From the NCBI GenBank assembly GCA_965223485.1, contig OZ244993.1, positions 992,001 through 1,056,000 on the forward strand: a stretch of DNA of 64,000 bases. Reading direction: 5' to 3'. This document shows positions 18,198 through 27,581 of the stretch, piece by piece. A program made the translations under genes and the position numbers. This stretch comes from VXPQ01 sp965223485. GTDB lineage: Bacteria; Bacteroidota; Rhodothermia; Rhodothermales; VXPQ01. The notes below the pieces were generated by a model. That model saw nothing but the letters and a program-made list of their open reading frames with translations. It was not told where the DNA came from and did no database searches. Positions within the stretch are counted from its first letter, which is position 1; each line of letters opens with the position of its first letter.

Positions 18198-18701
18198 TTA
18201 ATTCCGGTCCTCCTCTGACTTCAATGCACTGAGTGCTTCCCAGCGTGGATCTATGCTGCTGTCCTGCGTTCCTTGCGGGACGCCGAACGTCATCGGGATG
18301 TCTATGTCCTCTGCTCCAGGAGCGACGCACCGCGCCGGCACCGCAAGCAAAATCGTGTCTCGCGTAACATCGGTAAGGTCCAGAACCTGATCGCTCGGGT
18401 CCAGCATCTTGACCTCGTTACAACTGCCTTTCCTCTCGCTTGCGAACCCCGCGCAAGAAAACAGGATGCGATACGCACCCTCGATCGGCTGATCGAAAGA
18501 ACGCAGCGTACGGTCGCATTCCAGCGTAACCTGCGCTCGAACCGTCAGCGAAACGAGAACTCGCCCCTCGGCCACGTCAAGGCGTGCCGTGACTTCCACA
18601 TCCCGAAACGCCGAAGGATCCAATTCCAGCGCCTCGACCTTCGGCTTGAACGTTCGTTCATGCACTCCCGGCGCCAGCGCTTCGATATCTATCGCAAACA
18701 T
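18198..18701 (-). CDS. YceD/DUF177 family protein
   Basis: 167 residues resembling the DUF177 (YceD) family, whose members sit just upstream of rpmF and are linked to 23S rRNA processing or ribosome assembly. Recognisable parts are the LECDRTLRSFDQPIEG segment (the conserved cysteine region), an acidic middle, and a C-terminal DPRWEALSALK, the family's typical end. It is the first gene of the yceD-rpmF-plsX-fabHDG operon. Its 5' end faces dnaA across a 500-base divergent region. The family assignment rests on both sequence and position. Confidence 0.85.
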   Translation of the reverse strand: MFAIDIEALAPGVHERTFKPKVEALELDPSAFRDVEVTARLDVAEGRVLVSLTVRAQVTLECDRTLRSFDQPIEGAYRILFSCAGFASERKGSCNEVKMLDPSDQVLDLTDVTRDTILLAVPARCVAPGAEDIDIPMTFGVPQGTQDSSIDPRWEALSALKSEEDRN

Positions 18702-19204
18702 GACAGCATGTCAAATCTGTTCCATCGAACGAAGATATGCACGCCAGCGTTCCGGGACAAAAACGGCGCCACGGATTCGCCAAAAATGTCGTACGGTGTA
18801 CCCTGTTGTGAAAATAGAGATTCCGTGCCGGCCCGTACATGCGAAATCAAGGGATTCCGGCTTGTCTTTTGATCCCGAAATGGTTACCATCCTGCCATGC
18901 GTTCCGCAGGAAAAAGAAGGCGCTGTCGAGTGTCAGGAGAGGGATTCCTCCGGATAGCGCGCAAAACGGCATATTTGTGAGTAAGTTGTTGACAAATCTG
19001 CCTGATCCGCTGGAGATGAGTACCCAGCGACGATAAAATGAAGCAGGAAGTGTGAAAAAATGCCTGGAATTTTGATCTAAGTCGTTTATTCATAGCGACC
19101 TGCACGAAAGGAGGCAGTGTGTATAACCTGTGAGCGTTTCAACCGGAAACCGAACATGGAGCGTGCGAATCCTCGAGGGAATTATTCCCGATTGTGAATA
19201 ATCG
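18702..19204 (+). promoter_or_regulatory. Divergent yceD/dnaA intergenic region with DnaA boxes
   Basis: No protein gene is supported. Two exact matches to TTATNCACA on the minus strand lie at 19118-19126 and 19193-19201. A one-mismatch site (TTATTCATA) is at 19086-19094. The last box ends four bases before the dnaA start codon. These could mediate DnaA autoregulation or form part of a bipartite origin. Confidence 0.55.
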
Positions 19205-20467
19205 GTGCATATCGGACAAACCACGCCATCCGGCGGGTTTCTCGACGATATGACCAGCGTGAACGACAGCGTGAAACAGGACCACCAAAAAGCATCCGCA
19301 CATCTGCCGGGCAGTGCAGAGAAACGACCGGCGTCTGTTCCCGGAGCAGAGCCCCTTTCCGACCCGGCGACGCCAGACTATTTGCTCAACGCTGCGCCGA
19401 GCGCTTTCGAATCCTCAGACCCGTTCTTCGTCGCATCGGGACTTCCGCTCAACGGTTCGTACACCTTTGACCGATTCATAGAAGGCGATTGCAACCAGTT
19501 CGCCCGCAGCGCTGCTCTGGCCATCGCACAGCAGCCCCGCCATACGGCCTTTAACCCGTTGCTGATTTATGGGGGCGTCGGGTTAGGAAAAACGCACCTG
19601 GTTCAGGCCATCGGCAACCATGTCTGTCAGCACAGCAACTACAAGGTCCTGTATACGTCGAGTGATCATTTCACCTCGGACTATATGCAATCGCTCCGGA
19701 CAAACCGGAACAACGAGTTTGCCGCGTTCTACAGCGACATAGACCTGTTAATCATCGATGACGTCCAGTTCTTCAGCAATCAGGAGAAAACGCAGGAAGG
19801 CCTCTTCCACATCTTCAACATCCTGCATCAGGCCGGCAAACAGATCGTTTTTTCGACAGACCGGGCTCCGCAGGAAATGGCCGGCGTGGCCGACCGGCTG
19901 CTCTCGCGGTTTCAGGGAGGACTCGTCGCCGATCTCCAGCAACCCGAACTGGAAACGCGCATCGCTATTCTCAATCGCAAGGCCAATGACCAGGGTATCG
20001 ACATCCCATACGCATTCATCGAATTCATTGCACACCATGTCAAAAACAACGTCCGCGAGCTGGAGAGCGCACTGATACGGCTATTGGCGCACGCCACGTT
20101 GCACCGGCGCGAAATAGATATCCCGCTCATCCGGGAAGTGCTGGGCGAACTGCTCATCGACACGCACGCGAAACCGGCCGTGGAAGAAATCCGCCGCATC
20201 ACCTGCGAATACCTCGGGGTCTCTGAGGATCTGGTGCTTGGCCGGGGGCGAAAGCGCGAGATTGTTCAAGCGCGTCATGTAGGTATGTACTTCAGCAAAC
20301 AATTGACGGGGCATTCCCTCGCAACGATAGGCAGGTATTTCGGCGGTAAGGATCATTCGACCGTGATTCATGCCTGCCGGGGCGTCGAGAACCACATGGA
20401 GACAGACCCGAACTTCCGGGAAACCCTCAAACGAATCCGTCGGGAAATTGAGATACGTCACCGGTGA
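19205..20467 (+). CDS. dnaA: Chromosomal replication initiator DnaA (no recognisable domain I)
   Basis: AAA+ initiator that opens oriC. Domain III begins at TFDRFIEGDCNQFA (about residue 87), with Walker A GGVGLGKT (123-130) and Walker B LLIIDDVQFF. Sensor and arginine-finger regions follow (FSTDRAPQEM, RLLSRFQGG). Domain IV carries the DNA-binding signature GGKDHSTVIHACRGVENH. The 86 residues before TFDRF are rich in Ser, Pro, Ala and Asp. They look like a flexible linker, not the folded helicase-binding domain I. The start is GTG 19205, and a TAA at 19199-19201 in the same frame prevents a longer protein. An ATG at 19250 is an alternative. Total 420 residues, shorter than the usual 440-500. 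Confidence 0.93.
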   Translation: MHIGQTTPSGGFLDDMTSVNDSVKQDHQKASAHLPGSAEKRPASVPGAEPLSDPATPDYLLNAAPSAFESSDPFFVASGLPLNGSYTFDRFIEGDCNQFARSAALAIAQQPRHTAFNPLLIYGGVGLGKTHLVQAIGNHVCQHSNYKVLYTSSDHFTSDYMQSLRTNRNNEFAAFYSDIDLLIIDDVQFFSNQEKTQEGLFHIFNILHQAGKQIVFSTDRAPQEMAGVADRLLSRFQGGLVADLQQPELETRIAILNRKANDQGIDIPYAFIEFIAHHVKNNVRELESALIRLLAHATLHRREIDIPLIREVLGELLIDTHAKPAVEEIRRITCEYLGVSEDLVLGRGRKREIVQARHVGMYFSKQLTGHSLATIGRYFGGKDHSTVIHACRGVENHMETDPNFRETLKRIRREIEIRHR

Positions 20468-20578
20468 TTCTTTCGCTCGCGCATTGCTATCTTGGGAACC
20501 TGGGCATGACTATTTCGCTAACCGTAGTGCTGCAAGCCGTCGCACACTTACCACCTAAAGGATCGATACATTAACACT

Positions 20579-21697
20579 ATGAAATTTACCGCCTCCAGCG
20601 CCGATCTCCTCAAGGCGCTGACTACCGCCGGGGGAGCCGTCCCCACAAAAAGCACCCTGCCCATTCTGGAGTGCATTCTTTTCGAACAGGTTGACGAAAC
20701 GCGCCTCAGCCTGAGCGCAACGGATCTGGAGGTCACTATCGTACAACGGGTCGAAGTGCAATTTGAAGAGAACCATATCCGACACATTGCCGTGCCGGCC
20801 CGGCGCCTGCTGGACACGCTGCGCGCTTTGCCCGAAGTACCGATCTCCTTCGAAGCGGATGACGAATTTCGGATCGTGCTCAAAACCGATGTGGGCGAAT
20901 ACAAAATGTCCGGACACGATGGGAGCGACTACCCATCCCTGCCCGAACTCGACCCGGAACACAGCATAGAAACAACCGGCGATCTGATCCGACGTGCGAT
21001 CGACAAGACCAGTTTCGCCGTCAGCAGGGACGCTCTGCGCCCGGCCATGATGGGGGTGTATTTTCAAATCGGTCCGGAACCGGGACGTGCCGTTGCGACG
21101 GACGGACATCGCCTTGTCCGTATGCAAATCGACTCCATAACGGCGCAGGAAGATGTCAACTTCATCATTCCGGAAAAAGCCATCTCGCTGGCCAGCAAGG
21201 TCCTCTCAGGAGAAACATGCACGATTCTCGTGGACGCAGGGTATGCGGGCTTCGTTGCCGGCAATACCCGCATCCTTGTGCGGCTTATCGCCGAAGCGTA
21301 CCCCAACTACGAAGCCGTTATTCCGAAAGACAACGACAAGCGGATTGTTGTGGAACGGAACGCCCTGCTCGCCGCCGTGAAACGCGTTAGCCTTTATTCG
21401 TCCAGTCTAACGCCCCAGATACGCCTGAAACTCAGTGCAAACCACATCGAAATTGATGCACAGGATATTGAGCGAGCGAGCGAAGCGCATGAAACCGTAC
21501 CATGCGAATACAACAGCGAGCCGATGGCTATCGGATTCAATGCAACCTATCTGAACGAGGTCCTGGGGCACATTGACGACGATGAAATCGTCATCGAGTT
21601 CAGTTCTCCGAACCGCGCCGGCGTCGTTACGCCCCAAACCCAGCGGGACGGCGAACATGTCTTAATGCTCATCATGCCGGTGATGTTGAACAACTGA
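20579..21697 (+). CDS. dnaN: DNA polymerase III sliding clamp (beta subunit)
   Basis: 372-residue processivity clamp. It begins MKFTASSADLLKALTTAGGA, the usual start, with VPTKSTLPILECILFE in the first repeat. It ends YVLMLIMPVML-like (HVLMLIMPVMLNN), the conserved C-terminal strand. It follows dnaA by about 110 bases on the same strand, the standard dnaA-dnaN order. It is convergent with the gene at 21729. Confidence 0.97.
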   Translation: MKFTASSADLLKALTTAGGAVPTKSTLPILECILFEQVDETRLSLSATDLEVTIVQRVEVQFEENHIRHIAVPARRLLDTLRALPEVPISFEADDEFRIVLKTDVGEYKMSGHDGSDYPSLPELDPEHSIETTGDLIRRAIDKTSFAVSRDALRPAMMGVYFQIGPEPGRAVATDGHRLVRMQIDSITAQEDVNFIIPEKAISLASKVLSGETCTILVDAGYAGFVAGNTRILVRLIAEAYPNYEAVIPKDNDKRIVVERNALLAAVKRVSLYSSSLTPQIRLKLSANHIEIDAQDIERASEAHETVPCEYNSEPMAIGFNATYLNEVLGHIDDDEIVIEFSSPNRAGVVTPQTQRDGEHVLMLIMPVMLNN

Positions 21698-21728
21698 CAG
21701 GTCAGTGGCGGAACCGTGCCCGGCGCCA

Positions 21729-22145
21729 TCATGCTTTCGCCTTTGCCCCCCGGGAGACGAACAGACACAGCACCCATACCGACAGGAAGGCCAGCAAGAA
21801 TAGAACCGAACACTGCGAAAGGCCGCTCGCCTGCCCATGTGTCCGAAACTTTTTCCGCCAGGAACCCCGCGAGGTAGCAAAAGAGGATCGCTGCAAAATC
21901 GCAGGGGTTCCTCCTACCAGTTCGCGGAATTGCTTCCCGGCGCACGAAGAGGCTTCCAGTTCGTCTCGCCGACGCCGCATATGATCGTAGCGCGTCGTTA
22001 GCGAAGGGCAGCGCTGAACGGATCGTTCCAGGCGCTTCAACGCAGCGATCAACTCAACCGGCATGCATCCTGCGCCCTGATCGCGCATAACGGCAAGAAC
22101 CGCCAGCGCCTTATCGACAGTAGATCGTCGTGTCTTCTCTTCCAT
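21729..22145 (-). CDS. Hypothetical small membrane protein downstream of ECF sigma factor
   Basis: 138 residues with no family I recognise. The N-terminal two thirds are basic and helical (LIAALKRLERSVQRC, HMRRRRDELEASS). A single hydrophobic segment lies near the C-terminus (SVLFLLAFLSVWVLCLFVS). It lacks the zinc-binding HxxxCxxC motif of ZAS anti-sigma factors. It lies 116 bases downstream of the sigma-factor gene on the same strand, so a role in controlling that sigma factor is possible but purely positional. Its start is uncertain, with no clear ribosome-binding site. Confidence 0.5.
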   Translation of the reverse strand: MEEKTRRSTVDKALAVLAVMRDQGAGCMPVELIAALKRLERSVQRCPSLTTRYDHMRRRRDELEASSCAGKQFRELVGGTPAILQRSSFATSRGSWRKKFRTHGQASGLSQCSVLFLLAFLSVWVLCLFVSRGAKAKA

Positions 22146-22261
22146 GGCCCTGCTCGAAGCATCAGTGAGGAACGGGGGGCCACACTACAACACAACCCAC
22201 ACTACACAGCATATTTTAACACCTGACGAACAAAAACGTGCCCTGCTCCAGGTACATTGCT

Positions 22262-22888
22262 TTATTCGAAATTCCTTAGAAATTCCGCATCTTCCCGCAA
22301 ACGTTTTATTGCTTTGTAAATGAATGCGCGAATGGTCGGAAGCGGCCGACCCGTCCGTTGCGCGATCTCTGCATATGACAATCCGGAGAGAAAGCGAAGC
22401 CGCACGCAAGAACGCAGATGGGGTGGAAGCCTATCGATGGCGCGGGCCAGGGCCTGTTGCCTTTTCCCGGGTTCATTGTAGGTAACCGGCGTTTCCGCCA
22501 CGAGAGAAAGCGACGGGGCACGTTCGATCGGTATCTGGTGGCGCTTCGAGCGAAGGTAGTTGCGGAACGTATTCTTGCACACTACGCTGACCCAGCTCGC
22601 ATAACGCGACGGCTCCCTGATCTGGGCTTCCCGCGCTTCCGTTTTACGAAACGCGGTCTCGATGATCGCATCCAGATCAACGGCGCTCCAGGATGCTTCC
22701 TGAACAAATTTCACCAGAAAATATCTTCGGATAAAACAGTACGTCCATAATTGAATCACCTCGCGCTCATGAGCGTCCCGTGAAGCGTGCCAGCGTAAAT
22801 AGGTTGCGTTTATAGCGGAAATGTCGTCGAGGTGAAAAGGCAGGGTGGCCACCAATTCGTCCAGCGACTCAAAGGATGAGTACGGCAT
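22262..22888 (-). CDS. ECF-type RNA polymerase sigma factor
   Basis: 208 residues. The region-2 core is in the middle (RYASWVSVVCKNTFRNYLRS). Region 4 is at the C-terminus: LPPHLRSCVRLRFLSGLSYA followed by IAQRTGRPLPTIRAF, a helix-turn-helix. The spacing fits a sigma70-family member of the extracytoplasmic-function class. It has a longer than usual N-terminus of about 70 residues before region 2. It is transcribed away from rplM and followed by a small membrane protein gene. No classic anti-sigma gene is beside it. Confidence 0.85.
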   Translation of the reverse strand: MPYSSFESLDELVATLPFHLDDISAINATYLRWHASRDAHEREVIQLWTYCFIRRYFLVKFVQEASWSAVDLDAIIETAFRKTEAREAQIREPSRYASWVSVVCKNTFRNYLRSKRHQIPIERAPSLSLVAETPVTYNEPGKRQQALARAIDRLPPHLRSCVRLRFLSGLSYAEIAQRTGRPLPTIRAFIYKAIKRLREDAEFLRNFE

Positions 22889-23029
22889 CGATAACCCGGC
22901 GACGGGCGTGGAAATAAGGCAGACGGCGGAAAAACCCGCACGAGCGACACTTTCAAAGTGGGTTCCGGCCGATCAAAGACGCCACAAGACCGCTATATGA
23001 AACGACGGTCTGCATCTGCGTGGAAAGAC

Positions 23030-23058
23030 TTGACGTAATACTCCAAAGACCGTATCTT
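23030..23058 (+). promoter_or_regulatory. Candidate promoter of the rplM-rpsI operon
   Basis: TTGACG (23030-23035), 17-base spacer, TATCTT (23053-23058). It lies within the 325-base gene-free stretch 22889-23213 between the divergent sigma-factor and rplM genes. It would give a leader of about 150 bases before rplM. I see no other feature in that stretch. Confidence 0.5.
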
Positions 23059-23213
23059 ATTTGGCTACGATGATTCGTAACGGGTGTCTTCGGAGCCGTC
23101 CAGGGACTCCACTGGAATGATCCGACGCCACGGAACCGCCTTGATTGGCGCTTGCGCGGTGGCATCAGGCTAAGGATGTGCTGCGTAGGGACATAAGATA
23201 AATAATTTTACCC

Positions 23214-23657
23214 ATGGATGCGAACAGCTTCAAAACTTATTCCGCCAAGCCCAGCGACATTGAGCGCACCTGGTACGTCGTCGACGCCAGCCAGCAGGTA
23301 GTTGGACGGCTTGCATCGCGCATCGCCTCTATTCTGCGCGGAAAACACAACCCCCGGTTCACGCCCCATGTGGATACCGGCGATTTTGTGATTGTCGTAA
23401 ATGCGGACAAAGTCCGCCTCACCGGCAACAAGGAAACGGCGAAAGAGTACTTTCGTCACAGCGGGTATCCAGGCGGCGAACGGTTCACAACGCCCGAGGA
23501 AATGCGCGTCTCCAAACCGGATTTTATCGTGCGGAACGCCGTCCGGGGAATGATGCCGAAAGGGCCCCTTGGCCGTGAGATGCTTAAAAAACTGAAGGTG
23601 TACGCCGGCCCGGATCATCCGCACTCGGCGCAGCAACCAAAGGAACTCACCTTATAA
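23214..23657 (+). CDS. rplM: 50S ribosomal protein L13
   Basis: 147 residues. Family landmarks: WYVVDASQQVVGRLASRIAS near the N-terminus, LRGKHNPRFTPHVDTGDFVI, NADKVRLTGNKETAK, and AVRGMMPKGPLGREMLKKLK followed by VYAGPDHPHSAQQP. It is the first gene of the rplM-rpsI pair, 26 bases before rpsI, the usual bacterial arrangement. Confidence 0.98.
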   Translation: MDANSFKTYSAKPSDIERTWYVVDASQQVVGRLASRIASILRGKHNPRFTPHVDTGDFVIVVNADKVRLTGNKETAKEYFRHSGYPGGERFTTPEEMRVSKPDFIVRNAVRGMMPKGPLGREMLKKLKVYAGPDHPHSAQQPKELTL

Positions 23658-23683
23658 CCAGAGAAACGACGACTCTTTAGTTC

Positions 23684-24079
23684 ATGGCAGGACCTGTTCA
23701 GCACATCGGCTTAGGCCGTCGGAAAACATCCACTGCGCGCGTCTATCTGCGCGCCGGCAACGGTCAGGTGACGATCAACCGCCGTCCCTACGAAGAGTAT
23801 TTTCCGCTCGACTGGCGGCGTAAGATCATCTTCCAGCCCTTTGAGGTGACCGGTACGACCGGGCAATTCGATGTACTGGTCAATGCAAAAGGCGGGGGAT
23901 TGACGGGACAGGTCGAAGCCATCCGCCTCGGCGTTGCTCGTGCGCTGCTCGATTTTAACGGAGATTTCAAAAAACCTCTTCGCGACGCCGGCCTGCTTAC
24001 CCGGGACGACCGCATGGTCGAACGCAAGAAGTACGGTCGTCCGAAGGCCCGCAAACGGTTCCAGTTCAGCAAGCGGTAA
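23684..24079 (+). CDS. rpsI: 30S ribosomal protein S9
   Basis: 131 residues. Starts with HIGLGRRKTSTARVYLRAGN and ends with the conserved basic tail KYGRPKARKRFQFSKR that reaches the P-site tRNA. GGGLTGQVEAIRLGVARALL is present in the middle. Directly follows rplM. Confidence 0.98.
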   Translation: MAGPVQHIGLGRRKTSTARVYLRAGNGQVTINRRPYEEYFPLDWRRKIIFQPFEVTGTTGQFDVLVNAKGGGLTGQVEAIRLGVARALLDFNGDFKKPLRDAGLLTRDDRMVERKKYGRPKARKRFQFSKR

Positions 24080-24206
24080 CGCATGCACCGGACAACCGTT
24101 TTTAATCACACATACCGCCTGACATGCAACGGGGTGGCCGGGGCGCCGGTCATGTTTCATGAGGGACGGCGGTAGAGGAACAAACCCGGCGGATTCCGCC
24201 CTATTC

Positions 24207-25013
24207 ATGAGCGAAACGACACCCGCAACGACCGTCTCCGAGCCCGGAGCAACCCCGCAGGAAGCCCCTGAAGCCGGACAGAAATCCGGACGCCAGGTCA
24301 GCATCGAGCAACTCCTTAAAGCAGGTACGCATTTCGGGCACCTCACATCCCGCTGGAATCCGAAGATGAAGAAATACATCTTCATGCAGCGGAACAACAT
24401 CCATATCATCGACCTGATGCAAACGCAGGCGATGCTGAACACCGCGGCAGAGGCAGCTTCCCGTTTTGCGCGCATCGGCAGACCGCTCCTCTTCGTAGGC
24501 ACAAAAAAACAGGCCAGGGAAACGGTCCGTAACTATGCGGAATCGTGCGATTCTCCGTACGTGGTTGAACGCTGGCTTGGCGGCACGCTGACGAATTTCC
24601 AGACCATTCGCGGGAGCATCCGGCGAATGGACGAACTGGCCCGATTCGAGGAAGGCGAATCTTTCCAGACGCTCAAGAAAAAAGAGCGGCTGATGCATAC
24701 CCGCGAACACGGAAAACTCGTGAAGGTGCTCAGCGGCATAGCCACCATGCCGCGTCTGCCGGGAGCGGCTTTCGTGGTGGACATCAATCGGGAACACATT
24801 GCCGTAAAGGAGGCACGCAAACTCGGCATACCGATCATTGCAATGATCGATACGAACTGCGATCCGGACCTGGTCGATTACCCGATCCCGGCCAATGACG
24901 ACGCACTCAAGTCGATTCAACTTGTTACCTCCGTCATCGCCAATGCGGTGAACGAAGGCAAGCGCGCAAAAGAAATCAAGGAAGCCCACGAAGACAACAA
25001 GCGAAAATCCTGA
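24207..25013 (+). CDS. rpsB: 30S ribosomal protein S2
   Basis: Ribosomal protein S2. Core begins VSIEQLLKAGTHFGHLTSRW, followed by WNPKMKKYIFMQRNNIHIID and later RLPGAAFVVDINREHIAVKE and IPIIAMIDTNCDPDLVDYPI. I start it at ATG 24207, giving 268 residues. An in-frame ATG at 24159 would add 16 residues with no family similarity. An unusual Thr/Pro/Glu-rich N-terminal extension of about 35 residues precedes the core. It is followed by tsf, the standard rpsB-tsf pair. Confidence 0.96.
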   Translation: MSETTPATTVSEPGATPQEAPEAGQKSGRQVSIEQLLKAGTHFGHLTSRWNPKMKKYIFMQRNNIHIIDLMQTQAMLNTAAEAASRFARIGRPLLFVGTKKQARETVRNYAESCDSPYVVERWLGGTLTNFQTIRGSIRRMDELARFEEGESFQTLKKKERLMHTREHGKLVKVLSGIATMPRLPGAAFVVDINREHIAVKEARKLGIPIIAMIDTNCDPDLVDYPIPANDDALKSIQLVTSVIANAVNEGKRAKEIKEAHEDNKRKS

Positions 25014-25084
25014 CGAACCGGCGATCCTCGCAGCCGCACGGATCGCCCCTCTGGTGAATTCCTCTTTGAAGACGAGAACCGACC

Positions 25085-25915
25085 ATGACTATAACGGCAG
25101 CCGACGTCAAGAAACTCCGTGAAATCACGGGAGTCGGCATGATGGATTGCAAAAAAGCACTCCAGGAAGCGAACGGCGATCTGGAAGCCGCCGTGGATAT
25201 TCTGCGCAAAAAAGGACAGAAGGTGGCGGAGAAACGAGCCACCCGGAAAGCCAACGAAGGCCTCGTCGTGGCTGCGCTTTCCGACAACGGGAAAAGGGGA
25301 GCGCTCCTCGAACTCAATTGCGAAACCGACTTCGTCGCAAGGAACGAGGAATTCGGACAACTTGCCGAAGCAATTGCCCGGATCGTACTGGAAAAAGCCC
25401 CGCAAGACACCGATGCATTGCAAGGCGTCGAGTTTGCAGGGGGCCGGACGGTGGAACAGACCCTGGTGGAAGCAACGGGTAAGATCGGCGAGAAGATTGT
25501 CGCGCGCCGGTTTGCCCTGCTTGAAAGCGAGGACGGGCAGATCGTTGCCTATATTCACCCGGGCTCCCGCCTCGGTGTCCTTGTGGACATGTACGGCAAC
25601 GGTCAAGTGGAAGACGCCGGAACCGACGTGGCCATGCAGGTGGCCGCCATGAACCCCGTCGCCACCACCCAGGAAGACATCCCCGAGAGTGTCAAGGAGA
25701 AAGAACTTGAGATTGCACGGGAATCCGCCCGGAACGAAGGCAAGCCGGATCACATTATTGACCGAATCGCCAACGGTAAGCTGGAACGGTACTTCAAGGA
25801 TCACGTGCTGGTCGAACAACCTTTCGTCAAGGATTCCTCGATGAGTGTAAAGGCGATGCTACACAAAGCGGGGGCTGGCGTACGCCAGTTCGTTCGTTTC
25901 GCGCTGGGAGAATAA
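25085..25915 (+). CDS. tsf: Translation elongation factor Ts
   Basis: Nucleotide-exchange factor for EF-Tu. 276 residues: TAADVKKLREITGVGMMDCK with the conserved UBA-like N-terminal domain, KKALQEANGDLEAAVDILRK, ELNCETDFVARNEEF (the TDFVA signature) and a C-terminal QPFVKDSSMSVKAML. Located between rpsB and pyrH, the usual order. Confidence 0.98.
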   Translation: MTITAADVKKLREITGVGMMDCKKALQEANGDLEAAVDILRKKGQKVAEKRATRKANEGLVVAALSDNGKRGALLELNCETDFVARNEEFGQLAEAIARIVLEKAPQDTDALQGVEFAGGRTVEQTLVEATGKIGEKIVARRFALLESEDGQIVAYIHPGSRLGVLVDMYGNGQVEDAGTDVAMQVAAMNPVATTQEDIPESVKEKELEIARESARNEGKPDHIIDRIANGKLERYFKDHVLVEQPFVKDSSMSVKAMLHKAGAGVRQFVRFALGE

Positions 25916-25939
25916 TCTCCTAACCCCCCCCCTGAAATC

Positions 25940-26692
25940 ATGGCAAGCGATACGCAGCGCAGCGCATACAAGCGTATTCTGCTCAAACTGAGCGGGGAAG
26001 CGTTGCTGGGCGCCCGGTCGTACGGCATCGATCCCGATGTGCTTGCCGGATACGCCCGGGAGATCGAAACCATCGTGGAACGCGGGATAGAGGTGGCGGT
26101 CGTAATCGGCGGCGGCAATATTTTTCGCGGCGTTCGAACCACCCATGCCGGCATGACCCGTGCACATGCCGATTACATGGGTATGCTCGCCACGATGATC
26201 AACGCCATGGCGTTGCAAGACGCCCTTGAGCAAGCGGGCCTCCAGACACGGTTGCAATCCAGCATAAAGATGGAGGAAATCGCCGAGCCGTTCATCCGCC
26301 GCCGGGCTATCCGCCACCTGGAAAAGGGACGGGTGGTCATTTTCGGCGCCGGCACAGGGAATCCATACTTCACGACCGACACGGCCGCTGCGCTTCGGGC
26401 CCTCGAAATCGAAGCCGATGTTCTCCTGAAAGGTACGCGTGTCGCAGGCATTTTTTCGGCGGATCCCGAAGCCGATCCGGATGCGAAAATGTACGACGAA
26501 ATTGCCGGGGACGAGGTCATTCGCAGGGATCTCCGCGTCATGGATATTACCGCCTTTACCCTCTGCCGTGAATCGAAACTGCCGATCCTTGTGTTCAATA
26601 TGAATGAGCCGGGCAACCTGCAGAGCATCGTCTCCGGCAAGCGCATCGGCACCGTCGTCCACTGGAACGAAAACCCGGCGACGGCGACCTGA
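25940..26692 (+). CDS. pyrH: UMP kinase PyrH
   Basis: Phosphorylates UMP to UDP in pyrimidine synthesis. 250 residues of the amino-acid kinase fold: YKRILLKLSGEALLG, VAVVIGGGNIFRG, MGMLATMINAMALQDAL, IFGAGTGNPYFTTDTAAALR, and a C-terminal SGKRIGTVV. A C-rich run lies just before the start codon. Located between tsf and frr, the common rpsB-tsf-pyrH-frr order. Confidence 0.97.
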   Translation: MASDTQRSAYKRILLKLSGEALLGARSYGIDPDVLAGYAREIETIVERGIEVAVVIGGGNIFRGVRTTHAGMTRAHADYMGMLATMINAMALQDALEQAGLQTRLQSSIKMEEIAEPFIRRRAIRHLEKGRVVIFGAGTGNPYFTTDTAAALRALEIEADVLLKGTRVAGIFSADPEADPDAKMYDEIAGDEVIRRDLRVMDITAFTLCRESKLPILVFNMNEPGNLQSIVSGKRIGTVVHWNENPATAT

Positions 26693-26745
26693 AAACTCGA
26701 GGGGCATCCAGGAACGGACATACTCTCCTTCACACGAGCCCAGCC

Positions 26746-27315
26746 ATGATCAATCAGCATCTCAAGGCGCTCCTGAAAGAGGCCGAAGAACACATGGAGA
26801 AAAGCCTCGAATGGTTGCGGGGCGAACTACATATCATTCGGGCGGGCCGGGCTACACCGGCCATGATCGACAACCTCCGGGTGAACTACTACGGCGCCCA
26901 AACTCCGCTGAATCAGATTGCGAGCATCGGCGCCCCACAGCCCGACTTGCTCACCATACAACCGTGGGACCGGGGCGCGCTTGAAGCGATCGAAAAAAGC
27001 ATTATAGCGTCGAACACGGGGCTCAATCCGTCGAACGATGGCGCCATGATTCGCATCCCGGTACCACCGCTTTCGGAGGAGCGGCGGCGGGATCTCGTCA
27101 AAACGGCAAAAAGCCGAGGGGAAGAAGCCAAGATCGGAATTCGCAACATTCGCCGCGACGTCAAGGACAAAATGCGCAAGATGGGCGAGGCAGAGCATAT
27201 TCCGGAAGACATGCTGTTCGAAGGAGGCGAACAACTGCAGGAGATCACGGACCGTTTGATAAACCTTGTCGACTCGATTACCGCCCGCAAGGAAGAAGAA
27301 ATTATGGAGGTATAA
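26746..27315 (+). CDS. frr: Ribosome recycling factor
   Basis: Splits post-termination ribosomes together with EF-G. 189 residues, of which about 185 is typical. ATPAMIDNLRVNYYGAQTPL, NQIASIGAPQPDLLTIQPWD and PVPPLSEERRRDLVKTAKSR are family blocks. Follows pyrH by 53 bases. Confidence 0.97.
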   Translation: MINQHLKALLKEAEEHMEKSLEWLRGELHIIRAGRATPAMIDNLRVNYYGAQTPLNQIASIGAPQPDLLTIQPWDRGALEAIEKSIIASNTGLNPSNDGAMIRIPVPPLSEERRRDLVKTAKSRGEEAKIGIRNIRRDVKDKMRKMGEAEHIPEDMLFEGGEQLQEITDRLINLVDSITARKEEEIMEV

Positions 27316-27410
27316 TCCGGCCTTGCGCCAGGCGGCGCAGCTTTGGCGCGGGAATATCCCGGAACGAACTCCGTGGCTCTTCAAGTACAAGCGATCGTTT
27401 ACCATGCCCC

Positions 27411-27500
<90 letters not shown>

Positions 27501-27581
27501 TCTGTTTCTGCGGCCGGACCGCATGAAACCGAACCGAAAAATTTCGGACCGCGCCCATTGCTCATCTGAATACACGCCTCC

